DNA of 62,295 nucleotides from Streptomyces albicerus (GCF_008905045.1 NZ_VWMY01000010.1:139348-201642); one strand, 5' to 3'. Counted from the first letter of the stretch, positions 16,755-25,603 are shown. The notes: generated from the letters alone by a model not told the origin. Made by a program: numbers and translations.

Positions 16755-18143
16755 ATGACGACGACACCTGTGGAAGAGCTGCTTCCCACCACGCGCCGGG
16801 CCCTGCTGCACCGAATCGCCACCGCTCAGGCCGAAGGGCGGGCGCCGTCGCTGGTGGCGGCGGTCGTCCGGGATGGGGAGACGGTGTGGCACGGGTCCCG
16901 CACCTCGGTGGACGGGCACGGGCCGGACGAGAACGTGCAGTACCGGATCGGTTCGATCACCAAGACATTCACCGCCGTCCTGGTACTGCGGCTGCGCGAC
17001 GAGGGCGTGCTGGACCTGGGTGATCCGCTGGAGAAGCACCTTCCGGGCACTGGTGCGGGGGAGGCGACGATCGCCGAACTCCTGGCGCACACGGGCGGTT
17101 TGGCGGCCGAGTCACCCGCCCCTTGGTGGGAGCGCACCCCAGGATCGCTGCGCCCCGAGCTCGTCGACGTGCTGGGTGAGCAGCCTCACCGGCATCCCGT
17201 CGGACGACGGTTCCACTACTCGAACCCCGGCTATACGTTGCTGGGCGCGCTGGTCGAGGAGCTGAGGGGCGCCGCATGGGAGGAGGTCCTGCGGAGCGAG
17301 GTGCTCGAACCGCTTGGGCTGCACCGTACGGGCGCGCAGCCTCGGGCACCGCACGCGGGCGGCTGGGCCGTACATCCCTGGGCTGACGTGATGCTGCCGG
17401 AGCCCGTCGAGGACCTGGGCCGGATGGCTCCGGCCGGTCAACTCTGGTCCACCACAGGTGATTTGGCGCGCTTCGCTGCCTTCCTGGCCAAGGGCGACGA
17501 CCGAGTGCTGAGCGCGGAGTCGGTACGCGAGATGCGTACGCCCGCCGCGCCGGCCGAAATCGAAGACGTGGCGTCCGGCAGCGCCTACGGCCTCGGCCTG
17601 CAGATCCAGCACCGGGACGGGCGGACCCTAGTGGGGCACGGTGGCTCTCTTCCGGGCTTCCTCGCCGGTCTCATGATCAGTGTGGAGGACGACTTGGCCG
17701 CCGTCGTGCTCACCAACTGCACTTCCGGCCCGCTGGTGTCGACGGTTGCCGCCGATCTCGTACGCCTCGTCGCCGAGGCCGAGCCCCGGATGCCCGAGCC
17801 GTGGCGGCCGTTGCCCGAAGTGGACCGGTCCGTACTGGAATTGGCGGGGCCGTGGTACTGGGGGACGCACGCTTTCGCGCTGCGTCTCACTGTCAACGGG
17901 GGTGTCTCGCTCGGGCCCCTGGTCGGCAACGGGCGGCGCTCGCGCTTCCGGGCCAATGGAGACGGGACCTGGACGGGACTCGACGGCTACTACGCGGGCG
18001 AGCTCCTGAAGGCCGTACAGCGTCCCGACGGGTCGGTGAGCCACCTGGACCTCGGGTCGTTCGTGTTCACGCGGCAGCCGTACGAGGAGGGGGCTCCGGT
18101 GCCGGGTGGGGTGGATCCCGAGGGGTGGCGCGGGATCCGATAG
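16755..18143 (+). CDS. Serine hydrolase of the beta-lactamase (class C/D-Ala carboxypeptidase-like) family, 462 aa
   Basis: Beta-lactamase fold with SITK as the active-site SxxK (about 75), YSN as the YxN motif (about 157) and HGGSLPG in place of KTG (about 298). It has a C-terminal extra domain of about 110 residues. There is no signal peptide, so it is probably cytoplasmic and more likely an esterase or peptidase than a true beta-lactamase. The ATG at 16755 is preferred to a frame start 30 nt upstream. It lies 56 bp after dnaB on the same strand but is probably separately used. Confidence 0.85.
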   Translation: MTTTPVEELLPTTRRALLHRIATAQAEGRAPSLVAAVVRDGETVWHGSRTSVDGHGPDENVQYRIGSITKTFTAVLVLRLRDEGVLDLGDPLEKHLPGTGAGEATIAELLAHTGGLAAESPAPWWERTPGSLRPELVDVLGEQPHRHPVGRRFHYSNPGYTLLGALVEELRGAAWEEVLRSEVLEPLGLHRTGAQPRAPHAGGWAVHPWADVMLPEPVEDLGRMAPAGQLWSTTGDLARFAAFLAKGDDRVLSAESVREMRTPAAPAEIEDVASGSAYGLGLQIQHRDGRTLVGHGGSLPGFLAGLMISVEDDLAAVVLTNCTSGPLVSTVAADLVRLVAEAEPRMPEPWRPLPEVDRSVLELAGPWYWGTHAFALRLTVNGGVSLGPLVGNGRRSRFRANGDGTWTGLDGYYAGELLKAVQRPDGSVSHLDLGSFVFTRQPYEEGAPVPGGVDPEGWRGIR

Positions 18144-18182
18144 CCGCGCCCCGGCGATTGGCGCCATGGGCGACGAGAGCAT

Positions 18183-18234
18183 GTACGGCGGGAGGAGTCC
18201 TGTTTCACGTGAAACAGGACTCCTCCCGCCGTAC
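18183..18234. terminator. 52-bp perfect palindrome, bidirectional terminator containing parS
   Basis: Both halves (18183-18208 and 18209-18234) are exact reverse complements, with parS at the centre. It lies between the convergent hydrolase and GNAT genes. Confidence 0.75.
18202..18215. promoter_or_regulatory. parS: parS site (perfect)
   Basis: Exact GTTTCACGTGAAAC forming the centre of the 52-bp palindrome. Confidence 0.93.
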
Positions 18235-18269
18235 CGGGGTGTACAGATCTGCTGTCGCCAGGGGGCGTC

Positions 18270-18722
18270 TCAGAGCTGCAGTTTGAACCCCACGTGCGAT
18301 GCCGTGAAGCCGAGTCGTTCGTAGAACCGATGGGCATCGGTGCGGGTGACGTCGGAGGTCAATTGCACCAACTGGCAGCCCTTGCTCCGGGACCGGTCGA
18401 CGGCCCACTCGATGAACCGCGTACCGAGACCGCTCCCGCGCTCGTCGGCATGGACACGTACGCCTTCAATGATCGAGCGGGTCGCCCCCTTGCGTGACAG
18501 CCCGGGGATGATCGTGAGCTGCAGTGTGCCGACGACGCGGCCCTCGCGCACAGCGACCACCAGGTGCTGGTTCGGATCCCGGCTCAGGCGCTCCAGGGCG
18601 GTCAGATACGGCGTCAGGTCGTCCGGGGACTCACGCTGGGCGCCCAGTGGATCGTCGGCGAGCATGGCGACGATGGCGGGGACGTCCTCCGCGACGGCCG
18701 GGCGTATCTCAAGATCTCCCAT
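18270..18722 (-). CDS. GNAT-family N-acetyltransferase, 150 aa
   Basis: A single GNAT domain: DLEIRPAVAEDVPAIVAML at the start, the acetyl-CoA loop RGSGLGTRFIEWAVD (about 95-110, Q/RxxGxG type) and TRTDAHRFYERLGFTAS near the end. Resembles small streptomycete GNATs next to the MarR/MFS pair. Substrate unknown. ATG at 18720-18722 beside an AGATC-rich leader. Confidence 0.88.
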   Translation of the reverse strand: MGDLEIRPAVAEDVPAIVAMLADDPLGAQRESPDDLTPYLTALERLSRDPNQHLVVAVREGRVVGTLQLTIIPGLSRKGATRSIIEGVRVHADERGSGLGTRFIEWAVDRSRSKGCQLVQLTSDVTRTDAHRFYERLGFTASHVGFKLQL

Positions 18723-18808
18723 GGCGGCAGCTTATGCAGCCATCCCCGACGCAGAACCCTCCCTCGGCAGACGCCTCTGACGCAGAACACTCCCTCGGCG
18801 GACACGTC

Positions 18809-19273
18809 CTACACGGGCGTGGGTACGCTCGCCGACTCCACGACGCGGACCAGCGGCGCCAGTTCGGGGTTCTTGGCCGCTTCGTCGAGCGCCTCGCGCA
18901 GGGCGGCGTCGTTGGAGGGCCGGGCCTCCTCGAGAAGCGTGAGTCCCGCCTCGCTGACGTTCGTGTAGATGCCGCGGCGGTCGGTCGGGCACAGATAGCG
19001 CGACAGCAGCCCCCGGTCCTCGAGACGGGTCACCAGACGCGTGGTGGCGCTCTGGCTGAGGACCACCGCGTCGGCGACCTGCTTCATCTGCAGATGGCCG
19101 CCGTCGCCGTCGTGCTGGCGGCTGAGGACGTCGAGCAGGGAGTACTCGCGCACGCTCAGGCCGTGCTTGCTCTGCAAGGCCCGTTCGATGTGCGCCTCGA
19201 TCCTCCCGTGCAGCAGAGAGAGGGCGCACCAGCCCTGGGCGAGGGCGGTGAGCGCGGGGTCCGTCGCTGTCAT
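18809..19273 (-). CDS. MarR-family transcriptional regulator, 154 aa
   Basis: Winged-helix MarR pattern: GLSVREYSLLDVLS, MKQVADAVVLSQSATTRLVTRLEDRGLL, DRRGIYTNVSEAG (the DxRG wing). ATG at 19271-19273 with GGAGG upstream. Divergent from an MFS exporter, the usual arrangement in which a MarR protein represses the pump until a ligand binds. The shared 139-bp region contains TTGCA-N13-TGCAA (19337-19359). Confidence 0.9.
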   Translation of the reverse strand: MTATDPALTALAQGWCALSLLHGRIEAHIERALQSKHGLSVREYSLLDVLSRQHDGDGGHLQMKQVADAVVLSQSATTRLVTRLEDRGLLSRYLCPTDRRGIYTNVSEAGLTLLEEARPSNDAALREALDEAAKNPELAPLVRVVESASVPTPV

Positions 19274-19336
19274 GGCGTTTTCCTCCGTCCCGGAGCGGCT
19301 GAGACCAGGGTAGAGCACAATCGCAATAGCCTGCGT

Positions 19337-19359
19337 TTGCATGTAGCCCGCGTCTGCAA
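19337..19359. promoter_or_regulatory. Candidate MarR operator between marR and MFS genes
   Basis: Inverted TTGCA and TGCAA 13 bp apart, flanked by CAATAG (19324) and CTATTG (19360). Position between the two starts suits a MarR site; arm length is short, so the call is tentative. Confidence 0.35.
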
Positions 19360-19412
19360 CTATTGTGAACGCACGTAAAGCGCTCCTGCAATCTTCTGGG
19401 AAGGCTCTCCCC

Positions 19413-20657
19413 ATGCCTCTCGCGCTACTGGCCCTCGCGATCGGGGCCTTCGGAATCGGAACCACCGAGTTCGTGATCATGGGCTTGCTGCCCGAGGTCG
19501 CGGGTGACTTCGGTGTCTCCATCCCCACGGCCGGGTTCCTCGTGACCGGCTACGCGCTCGGCGTCATGTTCGGCGCCCCGCTCATGACCGTCCTCGGCAC
19601 CAAGGTGTCCCGCAAGCGGATGCTGATGCTGCTGATGGGACTGTTCATCGTCGGCAACCTGCTGTCCGCCGTTGCTCCCGCCTTCTCCGTGATGCTGATC
19701 GGGCGTGTGGTCGCCTCACTCGCGCACGGAGCCTTCTTCGGCATCGGCTCGGTCGTCGCCGCGGACCTGGTCGCGCCCGACAAGAAGGCCGGCGCCATCG
19801 CGATGATGTTCACGGGACTGACCGTCGCCAACGTCGTCGGCGTACCGCTGGGCACCCTCATCGGACAGTCGGTCGGCTGGCGTGTCACCTTCGCCGGCGT
19901 CGCCGTCCTGGGCGTCATCGGCTTGGCGGGCATCGCCAAGCTCGTCCCCGACATGCCCAGGCCGGAAGGCGTGCGCCTGCGCCACGAGCTGGCCGCGTTC
20001 AAGAACGTCCAAGTGCTGCTCGCCATGGCGATGACCGTCCTCGGCTTCGGCGGGGTCTTCGCAGCGATCACCTACATCGCGCCGATGATGACGAACGTCG
20101 CCGGCTTCGCCGAGGGGTCGGTCACCTGGCTCCTCGTCCTCTTCGGCCTCGGCATGGTCGGCGGCAACCTCGTCGGCGGCAGGTTCGCCGACCGCGCCCT
20201 GATGCCGATGCTGTACGTCTCTCTGGGCGCCCTCGCGGTCGTACTCGCCCTGTTCACGCTGACCGCGCACAACAAGATCGCGGCAGCCGTGACCATCACG
20301 CTGATCGGTGCCCTCGGGTTCGCCACCGTGCCGCCGCTCCAGAAGCGGGTGCTCGACCAGGCGCACGGCGCCCCGACGCTCGCCTCTGCCGTGAACATCG
20401 GCGCCTTCAACCTCGGCAACGCCCTCTCTGCCTGGCTCGGCGGTCTCGTGATCGCGGCAGGCCTGGGCTACACCGCCCCCAACTGGGTCGGTGCCGTTCT
20501 CGCCGCCGCTGCCCTGGTGCTCGCCGTGCTCTCGGCCGCCCTGGAGCGCCGGACCGACGCCTCGGACACGACCGACGACGTCGGCTTGGTCGTCGCCGGG
20601 GCGGAGCCCGCGAAGTCCACGAAGTCCGTGGCGCAGAAGGCCGCTGTCCAGCACTGA
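19413..20657 (+). CDS. MFS exporter (AraJ/drug:H+ antiporter-1 type), 414 aa
   Basis: MPLALLALAIGAFGIGTTEF and MGLLPEVAGDFGVS are typical of the Ydh/AraJ group of twelve-helix exporters. GTKVSRKRMLMLLMGLF is the loop after helix 2. The ATG at 19413 with GGAAGG upstream is preferred to an in-frame start at 19365. Divergent from the MarR gene, which probably controls it; a GlcG-type gene follows by 139 bp. Confidence 0.88.
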   Translation: MPLALLALAIGAFGIGTTEFVIMGLLPEVAGDFGVSIPTAGFLVTGYALGVMFGAPLMTVLGTKVSRKRMLMLLMGLFIVGNLLSAVAPAFSVMLIGRVVASLAHGAFFGIGSVVAADLVAPDKKAGAIAMMFTGLTVANVVGVPLGTLIGQSVGWRVTFAGVAVLGVIGLAGIAKLVPDMPRPEGVRLRHELAAFKNVQVLLAMAMTVLGFGGVFAAITYIAPMMTNVAGFAEGSVTWLLVLFGLGMVGGNLVGGRFADRALMPMLYVSLGALAVVLALFTLTAHNKIAAAVTITLIGALGFATVPPLQKRVLDQAHGAPTLASAVNIGAFNLGNALSAWLGGLVIAAGLGYTAPNWVGAVLAAAALVLAVLSAALERRTDASDTTDDVGLVVAGAEPAKSTKSVAQKAAVQH

Positions 20658-20796
20658 CGCGCTTCCTGGACCGCATAGGGCCCGGAACAGGGCCCGGACA
20701 TGGTCAGCCGTGGGGCCAGGGCCGTCCCCGCGTCCGACCGCACTCTCGACAGCCACTACCTTCCCCACAGCACCACCCACAAGGAGAAACTCCCTC

Positions 20797-21216
20797 ATGA
20801 GCACCACCACCGTCGCCCCGCTGACCATCGAGGACGCCGAGGCTCTTGTCACGGCCGCTCGTCGTGCGGCCGAAGCAGCCGACGCGACCGTCAGCGTCAC
20901 TGTCCTCGACGCGGGCGGCCACCTGCTCGCCTTCCGGCGTGACGACCGTGCCGTACTGATCTCCGGTGAGACCAGCACCCGCAAGGCCTACACGACGCTG
21001 CAACTGGACACCCCCACCGCCGACCTCGTCGACGCCGTCCAGCCCGGCGGCCTCTTCCACACCCTGCCCACCGCGCTCGACCGCCCGCTGCTCTTCATCG
21101 CGGGCGGTGTCCCGGTCCACCGCGACGGCCGCCTGGTCGGCGCCATCGGAGTCGGCGGCGGGGCGCCGGAGCAGGACCACGCCTTCGCCACCGCCGCGGT
21201 GAAGGCCCTCGCGTAG
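20797..21216 (+). CDS. GlcG/HbpS-type heme-binding domain protein, 139 aa
   Basis: A single GlcG-like domain: LTIEDAEALVTAARRAAEAADATVSVTVLDAGGHLLAFRRDD, followed by ISGETSTRKAYTTL and the C-terminal GVPVHRDGRLVGAIGVGGGAPEQDHAFA. Members bind heme, cobalamin-like or small ligands; the heme-sensing HbpS of streptomycetes belongs here but has a signal peptide, and this one has none. AAGGAG lies 8 nt before the ATG. Co-directional with the MFS gene. Confidence 0.85.
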   Translation: MSTTTVAPLTIEDAEALVTAARRAAEAADATVSVTVLDAGGHLLAFRRDDRAVLISGETSTRKAYTTLQLDTPTADLVDAVQPGGLFHTLPTALDRPLLFIAGGVPVHRDGRLVGAIGVGGGAPEQDHAFATAAVKALA

Positions 21217-21251
21217 GAGCACCCGAAAGCGCAGGAGCACCCGGAGACACC

Positions 21252-21283
21252 GAAACGCCTGCCCCGCCCGGGGCAGGCGTTTC
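21252..21283. terminator. Terminator after the GlcG-type gene
   Basis: A perfect 14-bp stem (21252-21265 with 21270-21283) with a 4-nt loop, between convergent genes. Confidence 0.8.
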
Positions 21284-21332
21284 CTGTTGGCCGCTCAGCT
21301 CACCCTCCGGCCGGCGGGCTCACCTCGCCCGC

Positions 21333-22199
21333 TCAGCCCGCCGCCACCGTGAGCGGAGCGAACCGCCGCGTCCAGTCGCCCGGCAATTCAGCGATGCCGT
21401 ACGTCATGACCGCGTTGAAACTCGTGGAGGCGAGACCGCGTTCCTTCACCCACACCAGCAATTCCTCGTGGCGTACGTCGATGTCCGTACGCAGCACGCG
21501 GTCGGTGCGGGTGGCCAGTGAGGTGATAAGCGCCTTCGCCGTCTCGGTGTCCCGGGCGATCAGCGGGCCCACGACATGGTTGTCCATGTTGGGCCAGGCG
21601 GCCCCGTAGCCAATGATCCGGCCGTCCTCCTCGGCGACGCGCAACTGGTCGGCGAAGGCGGGCAGACGCGTGATCACGGGCGTGCGGTCGGTGCCGAAGA
21701 CCTCCTCGTCGAGCCGGAGGATCGCGGTGAGGTCCTCGGCTGTGGCCGCACGCGTGGCTACCGCGGGCTCAGGGCTGCCGGAGACGAAGCGGCCGCGGAC
21801 CATCTCGGCCCGTCCGGTGGTCTTGAAGCCCAGCTCCTCGTAGAGGGGGCGCCCGTACGGCGTCGCGTGCAAGGTCAGTGGGGTGGTGCCGAGCTCGGCG
21901 ACGACATGCCGCATCAGTCGGCGTCCGACGCCCTGGCGCGCGTGCCGCTCGGCGACCAGCACCATGCCGATCGCCGCGAGATCGGGGCGGCCCCGAGGCC
22001 CGTACGTGGTCACGATGCAGGCGGTGACGAGGCCGCCGTCGGGGTCGTCGATGCCGTAACCCGTGCCGGCCGTAAGGAGCAGACCCCACTTGTGCTCCTC
22101 GCGGGGCCAGCCCCGGTTCTCGGACAGGTCGGCACAGGCAGAGAGGTCGCGAGGCGTCAGACGACGGATGGGCAGGGAGGTGGGTGAAGGAGTCGACAC
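21333..22199 (-). CDS. Tandem GNAT N-acetyltransferase, 288 aa
   Basis: The first GNAT domain (about 10-140) has AIGMVLVAERHARQGVGRRLM, an intact acetyl-CoA loop. A second half (about 145-280) resembles the Acetyltransf_18 domain (VATRAATAEDLTAILRLDEEVFG .. ERGLASTSFNAVMTYG). The GTG at 22197-22199 is chosen because it lies 5 bp after the stop of the upstream membrane-protein gene and begins the alignable part; longer starts would overlap that gene. Substrate unknown. Confidence 0.82.
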   Translation of the reverse strand: MSTPSPTSLPIRRLTPRDLSACADLSENRGWPREEHKWGLLLTAGTGYGIDDPDGGLVTACIVTTYGPRGRPDLAAIGMVLVAERHARQGVGRRLMRHVVAELGTTPLTLHATPYGRPLYEELGFKTTGRAEMVRGRFVSGSPEPAVATRAATAEDLTAILRLDEEVFGTDRTPVITRLPAFADQLRVAEEDGRIIGYGAAWPNMDNHVVGPLIARDTETAKALITSLATRTDRVLRTDIDVRHEELLVWVKERGLASTSFNAVMTYGIAELPGDWTRRFAPLTVAAG

Positions 22200-22204
22200 G
22201 CAGG

Positions 22205-22750
22205 TCAGGCTGTCTGACGGGCGCGCTCGACGTCCACCGATTTGCGGGCAGCCGTACGGATCCTTTGCCCGCGTCGGGTCAGTCCCCACGGCTTGAGGAT
22301 CGAGATCACCGTCATGAAGAGATACGCGGACAGCGAGACGATCGGCCCGAACAGTACGTCACCGGCGTCGGGCAGTGGTCCGCCCGCCGAAACCGCGGTG
22401 ACGGCGGAGCCGACTCCGGGGCGCAGCGCGAAGACAGTTGCCGTGGTCGTGGCCAGGGTCAGCCAGAACTTCGTATAGACCCAGCGGTGCCTCGCCAGCC
22501 CCCACTGCGTGCCCAGGGACAGCACCAGGCCGCTCAGGAGCGTGAGGAAGGCGAGGGGGAGCAGGAGCCAGTCGGCGAAGAGCTTCATGGCGCGGACGGA
22601 GGCCTCCACGGTCACCGCGGATCCGGTGGTGGTCGCGGTGATCCCCAGCGCGAGCAGCCCGAGCGTGAGCCCGAGCCAGCTTGCGGAGGCGGCTACATGG
22701 ACGACGAGGGTGGCCCGGCGTGCGGGGCGGCGTAGTTTCACGTGAAACAC
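22205..22750 (-). CDS. Hypothetical four-helix membrane protein, about 181 aa
   Basis: Four membrane segments: ATLVVHVAASASWLGLTLGLLALG, LLLPLAFLTLLSGLVLSLG, FWLTLATTTATVFAL and FGPIVSLSAYLFMTVISIL. It resembles DUF2269-like integral membrane proteins but I do not recognise a function. The start is uncertain: the GTG at 22748-22750 is used, but a second GTG (22739-22741) lies inside the parS site at 22735-22748, and an ATG at 22819 would overlap the divergent HAD gene. Operon with the tandem GNAT gene. Confidence 0.7.
   Translation of the reverse strand: MFHVKLRRPARRATLVVHVAASASWLGLTLGLLALGITATTTGSAVTVEASVRAMKLFADWLLLPLAFLTLLSGLVLSLGTQWGLARHRWVYTKFWLTLATTTATVFALRPGVGSAVTAVSAGGPLPDAGDVLFGPIVSLSAYLFMTVISILKPWGLTRRGQRIRTAARKSVDVERARQTA
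22735..22748. promoter_or_regulatory. parS: parS site (perfect), overlapping a gene start
   Basis: Exact GTTTCACGTGAAAC. Read on the minus strand it would encode Phe-His-Val-Lys at the very start of the membrane protein. Confidence 0.92.
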
Positions 22751-22817
22751 CGTGCCGGGCGCGAGCGGTGAGGACGTCTGACAGCGGGAGTAACCCCACG
22801 TACTAGCCTCGGCGTAC

Positions 22818-23450
22818 ATGGCGAGACTTCATCTCTTCGATCTGGACGGGACGTTGCTGCACGGCACGTCGGCGCCCGTGGAGATCTCCCGGCAGCTCGG
22901 ACGGGAAGCCGAGACCGTGGAGCTCGACGAGGCGCTCGGTGCGGGGCTCATAGGCCCGCCGGAGTACGCGACGCGGGTGCACGCTCTCTGGGTCGACCTC
23001 ACCGAGGCGCATGTGGCGACGGCCTTCACGAGTGCGCCGTGGCTGTCGGGCATCCAGGACGTCTGGGCGGAGATCAGGGGGAGCGGCGACTACTGCGCCG
23101 TCGTCTCGCTCTCACCCTCGTTCTTCGTGGAGCGGCTGACGGGGTGGGGTGCCCATGCGACGTACGGATCACGCTTCCCCGCGGTGCCGTTCACGGAGCC
23201 GGTGGATCCGGCGGGGATTCTGAGCGCGGCGGCCAAGGTCCGGATCGCGGACCGGCTCTGTTTGGAGTTCGGGGTGGGGCGGGACGATTGTGTCGCGTAC
23301 GGCGACTCGATGTCGGACAGGGACCTGTTCGGGGTGGTTCCGCTATCCGTCGCGGTCAATGCGGACCAGCATCTCGCGGGCCTTGCCACCCACTCCTACG
23401 TAGGGCGGGATCTTCGGGATGCCTATGAATTGGTTCGTCCCGCCCGGTAA
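22818..23450 (+). CDS. HAD-superfamily hydrolase, 210 aa
   Basis: Motif I LFDLDGTLL at residues 5-13, motif II region AVVSLSPSF, and motif IV YGDSMSDRDLFG near 160. The arrangement fits SerB-like/HAD-IB phosphatases; the substrate is not determinable. There is no ribosome site before the ATG, but TAGCCT (22804-22809) lies 8 bp upstream, so the mRNA may be leaderless. Confidence 0.88.
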   Translation: MARLHLFDLDGTLLHGTSAPVEISRQLGREAETVELDEALGAGLIGPPEYATRVHALWVDLTEAHVATAFTSAPWLSGIQDVWAEIRGSGDYCAVVSLSPSFFVERLTGWGAHATYGSRFPAVPFTEPVDPAGILSAAAKVRIADRLCLEFGVGRDDCVAYGDSMSDRDLFGVVPLSVAVNADQHLAGLATHSYVGRDLRDAYELVRPAR

Positions 23451-23868
23451 TTGAAGGAATTGATGGTCCGGTGCCCTACCAATTCCCGGTGCAAGGAAGA
23501 GGGGACTTGTGCGTCGGACGGTGACCGGTATGGTCGACTCCGGTTCGTGTCCGGTGTGATGTTCGCGCATCCCGCCAGGGCGAACGCAGGGCAATGCAGC
23601 CTAACGGGACGGAGAGATCGAAGACACGCATTTCCGGTTACGCGACCGGGGTGTTGGCGCGCGGTGGGATGCTGCGATGGCGGTAGTGCGGCCAATGTCA
23701 CACTCTCGGCTTCCTTGTCCGTAGGGTGCCGGATTCCGGGGTTCGATGTGGACGCATTGACCGACGGGGCGGAACGGGGAAAAGCAAGCAGTCTGCGGGG
23801 GAAAGCAGGCATCTTCCGACCGAGGAAGTGCGCAGACCGACCGAAAGATGTTCGAGGCGAGGCACACC
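23451..23868. other. Long intergenic region before the flavohemoprotein gene
   Basis: 418 bp that must hold the flavohemoprotein promoter. A weakly supported open frame at 23451-23918 has no ribosome site and unusual composition, so I do not call it a gene. I see no NsrR-type or other recognisable operator. Confidence 0.4.
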
Positions 23869-25527
23869 ATGGACGCTCCGACCACCACGTCGGCCGACAA
23901 CGGCACTTCAGGGGGTAACGGCGGGGGCGGCTGGTTCACGCCGCACAAGCCGCCGGAGCCGCCCGCGGGCGGCGACCAAGAGACGGCCGAGGGTCACCGA
24001 CTCGCAGCGCTGCGCCCTGTCGGCAGGTCGGCGACGGGCGACCGGGACGCGACCCGCCAACGCATATCTCCGGCCGCGGAGACCGACTCGGACGCCGACC
24101 GAGCCGACACCGACTCCCCTGATACGAGTGGCCGCCATGCGCGCTCCACCGACACCGACACCGACACCGACACCGCACACGGGGCCACTGCCGACGCCAT
24201 GACCGCCCCTGTGGGCAGCCCCGACGCCAGTTCCCCACCTGGCGCCCCGACCAAGGCACCGGCGGTGGCTCACGAGCCGATACCCACCCCGCCGCCTCTG
24301 ACCGGACCTCCCGCTGCACCCGAGCCGGACCCCGCGCCCCGCGTCCCCGACCAGCGGTCCGTCCACACCTCCGCCCCCGCGGCCCCCTCCGTCCCCGCCC
24401 CTTCCAGGCCGGCCTCCCCCGACGCCGTCCTCATCCGTCGCACCATGGCCGAGGCGGGCCCTGTGGCCGACAAGGTCACTTCGTACTTCTATGCGCTGCT
24501 CTTCGTGCGCCACCCGGAACTGCGCTCTCTGTTCCCCGCCGCGATGGACACACAGCGCGACCGGCTGCTCAAGGCGCTGATGACCGCGGCCGAGCACATC
24601 GACAACACCGAGATCCTGGTCGCGTATCTGAAGAACCTGGGACGCGGACACCGCAAGTACGGCACGCGACCCGAGCACTACCCGGCCGTCGGCGAGTGTC
24701 TGATCGGCTCGCTCAGCCGGTTCGCCGCGGCTATCTGGGACGAGGAGACCGAGGCCGCCTGGGTCCGGGCGTACACGACCATCTCGCAGGTCATGATCGA
24801 CGCCGCCGCCGCGGACGAACTGCGCGCCCCGGCCTGGTGGTACGCCGAGGTGATCTCGCACGACCTCAGGACCCCGGACGTCGCCGTCATCACCGTCCGC
24901 CCGGACCAGCCGTACGCCTTCCTCGCCGGGCAGTACACGAGCCTGGAGACCCCTTGGTGGCCGCGGATCTGGCGGCACTACTCGTTCGCCTCGGCCCCCC
25001 GCTCCGACGGACTGCTCTCGTTCCACGTGAAGGCGGTTCCGGCGGGCTGGGTCTCCAACGCGCTGGTGCACCGGGCCCGCCCCGGCGACATCATCCGGCT
25101 CGGCCCCCCGGCCGGCTCGATGACCGTCGACCACACCACCGACAGCGGTCTGCTCTGCCTGGGCGGTGGCACCGGCATAGCGCCCATAAAGGCTCTGGTC
25201 GAGGATGTCGCGGAGCACGGTGAGCGGCGCCCGGTCGACGTCTTCTACGGAGCCCGCACCGATCACGACCTGTACGACATCGACACCATGCTCCGGCTCC
25301 AGCAGAGCCACCCCTGGCTCGCCGTGCGCCCGATAGTCGACCAGCAGGCGCACCTCCAGCTTCCCGACGCCGTACGCGAGTACGGGCCGTGGAACGAGTA
25401 CGACGCCTACCTCTCGGGCCCGCCCGGCATGATCCGCAGCGGAGTGGACGCGCTCAGAGACATCGGCATCCCGTCGGAACGGATCCGGCACGACGCGGTG
25501 GAGGAACTCGTGGTGGCCGGGGACTGA
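23869..25527 (+). CDS. Flavohemoprotein (globin plus FAD/NAD reductase) with long disordered N-terminus, 552 aa
   Basis: Residues 1-185 are low-complexity and rich in Pro, Thr, Asp and Ala, with a TDTDTDTDT run. A globin domain (about 190-325) has a B10-type tyrosine in SYFYALLFVRHPELRSLFP and the proximal histidine in GRGHRKYGTRPEHY. A reductase (about 330-552) has the FAD motif RHYSFAS and the NAD motif CLGGGTGIAPIK. Such proteins use NADH to detoxify nitric oxide or reduce oxygen. The N-terminal extension is far longer than in classical Hmp (about 400 aa). The ATG at 23869 has a GAGG-rich leader; another ATG lies 21 nt upstream. Confidence 0.88.
   Translation: MDAPTTTSADNGTSGGNGGGGWFTPHKPPEPPAGGDQETAEGHRLAALRPVGRSATGDRDATRQRISPAAETDSDADRADTDSPDTSGRHARSTDTDTDTDTAHGATADAMTAPVGSPDASSPPGAPTKAPAVAHEPIPTPPPLTGPPAAPEPDPAPRVPDQRSVHTSAPAAPSVPAPSRPASPDAVLIRRTMAEAGPVADKVTSYFYALLFVRHPELRSLFPAAMDTQRDRLLKALMTAAEHIDNTEILVAYLKNLGRGHRKYGTRPEHYPAVGECLIGSLSRFAAAIWDEETEAAWVRAYTTISQVMIDAAAADELRAPAWWYAEVISHDLRTPDVAVITVRPDQPYAFLAGQYTSLETPWWPRIWRHYSFASAPRSDGLLSFHVKAVPAGWVSNALVHRARPGDIIRLGPPAGSMTVDHTTDSGLLCLGGGTGIAPIKALVEDVAEHGERRPVDVFYGARTDHDLYDIDTMLRLQQSHPWLAVRPIVDQQAHLQLPDAVREYGPWNEYDAYLSGPPGMIRSGVDALRDIGIPSERIRHDAVEELVVAGD
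24147..24175 (+). repeat. Hexanucleotide microsatellite CACCGA x4.5
   Basis: Four exact CACCGA copies and a partial fifth, coding for alternating Thr and Asp in the disordered N-terminus of the flavohemoprotein. Copy number could vary without a frameshift. Confidence 0.85.
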
Positions 25528-25603
25528 CCCGAACCGACGACCGCGCAGGCAGGGGACTCGTCTCGGGCCACGCAGGCTGGGGTCCGACGCCAGGCACGCA
25601 CAC

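Noticed and set aside
23451..23918. A 155-codon ORF before the flavohemoprotein gene
   Set aside because: No ribosome site, overlaps the true start of the next gene in another frame, and has an amino-acid mix unlike real neighbours.
25020..25033. GTTCCACGTGAAGG as a parS site inside the flavohemoprotein gene
   Set aside because: Three mismatches to parS and it lies in conserved reductase coding sequence (FHVK), so it is probably only codons.
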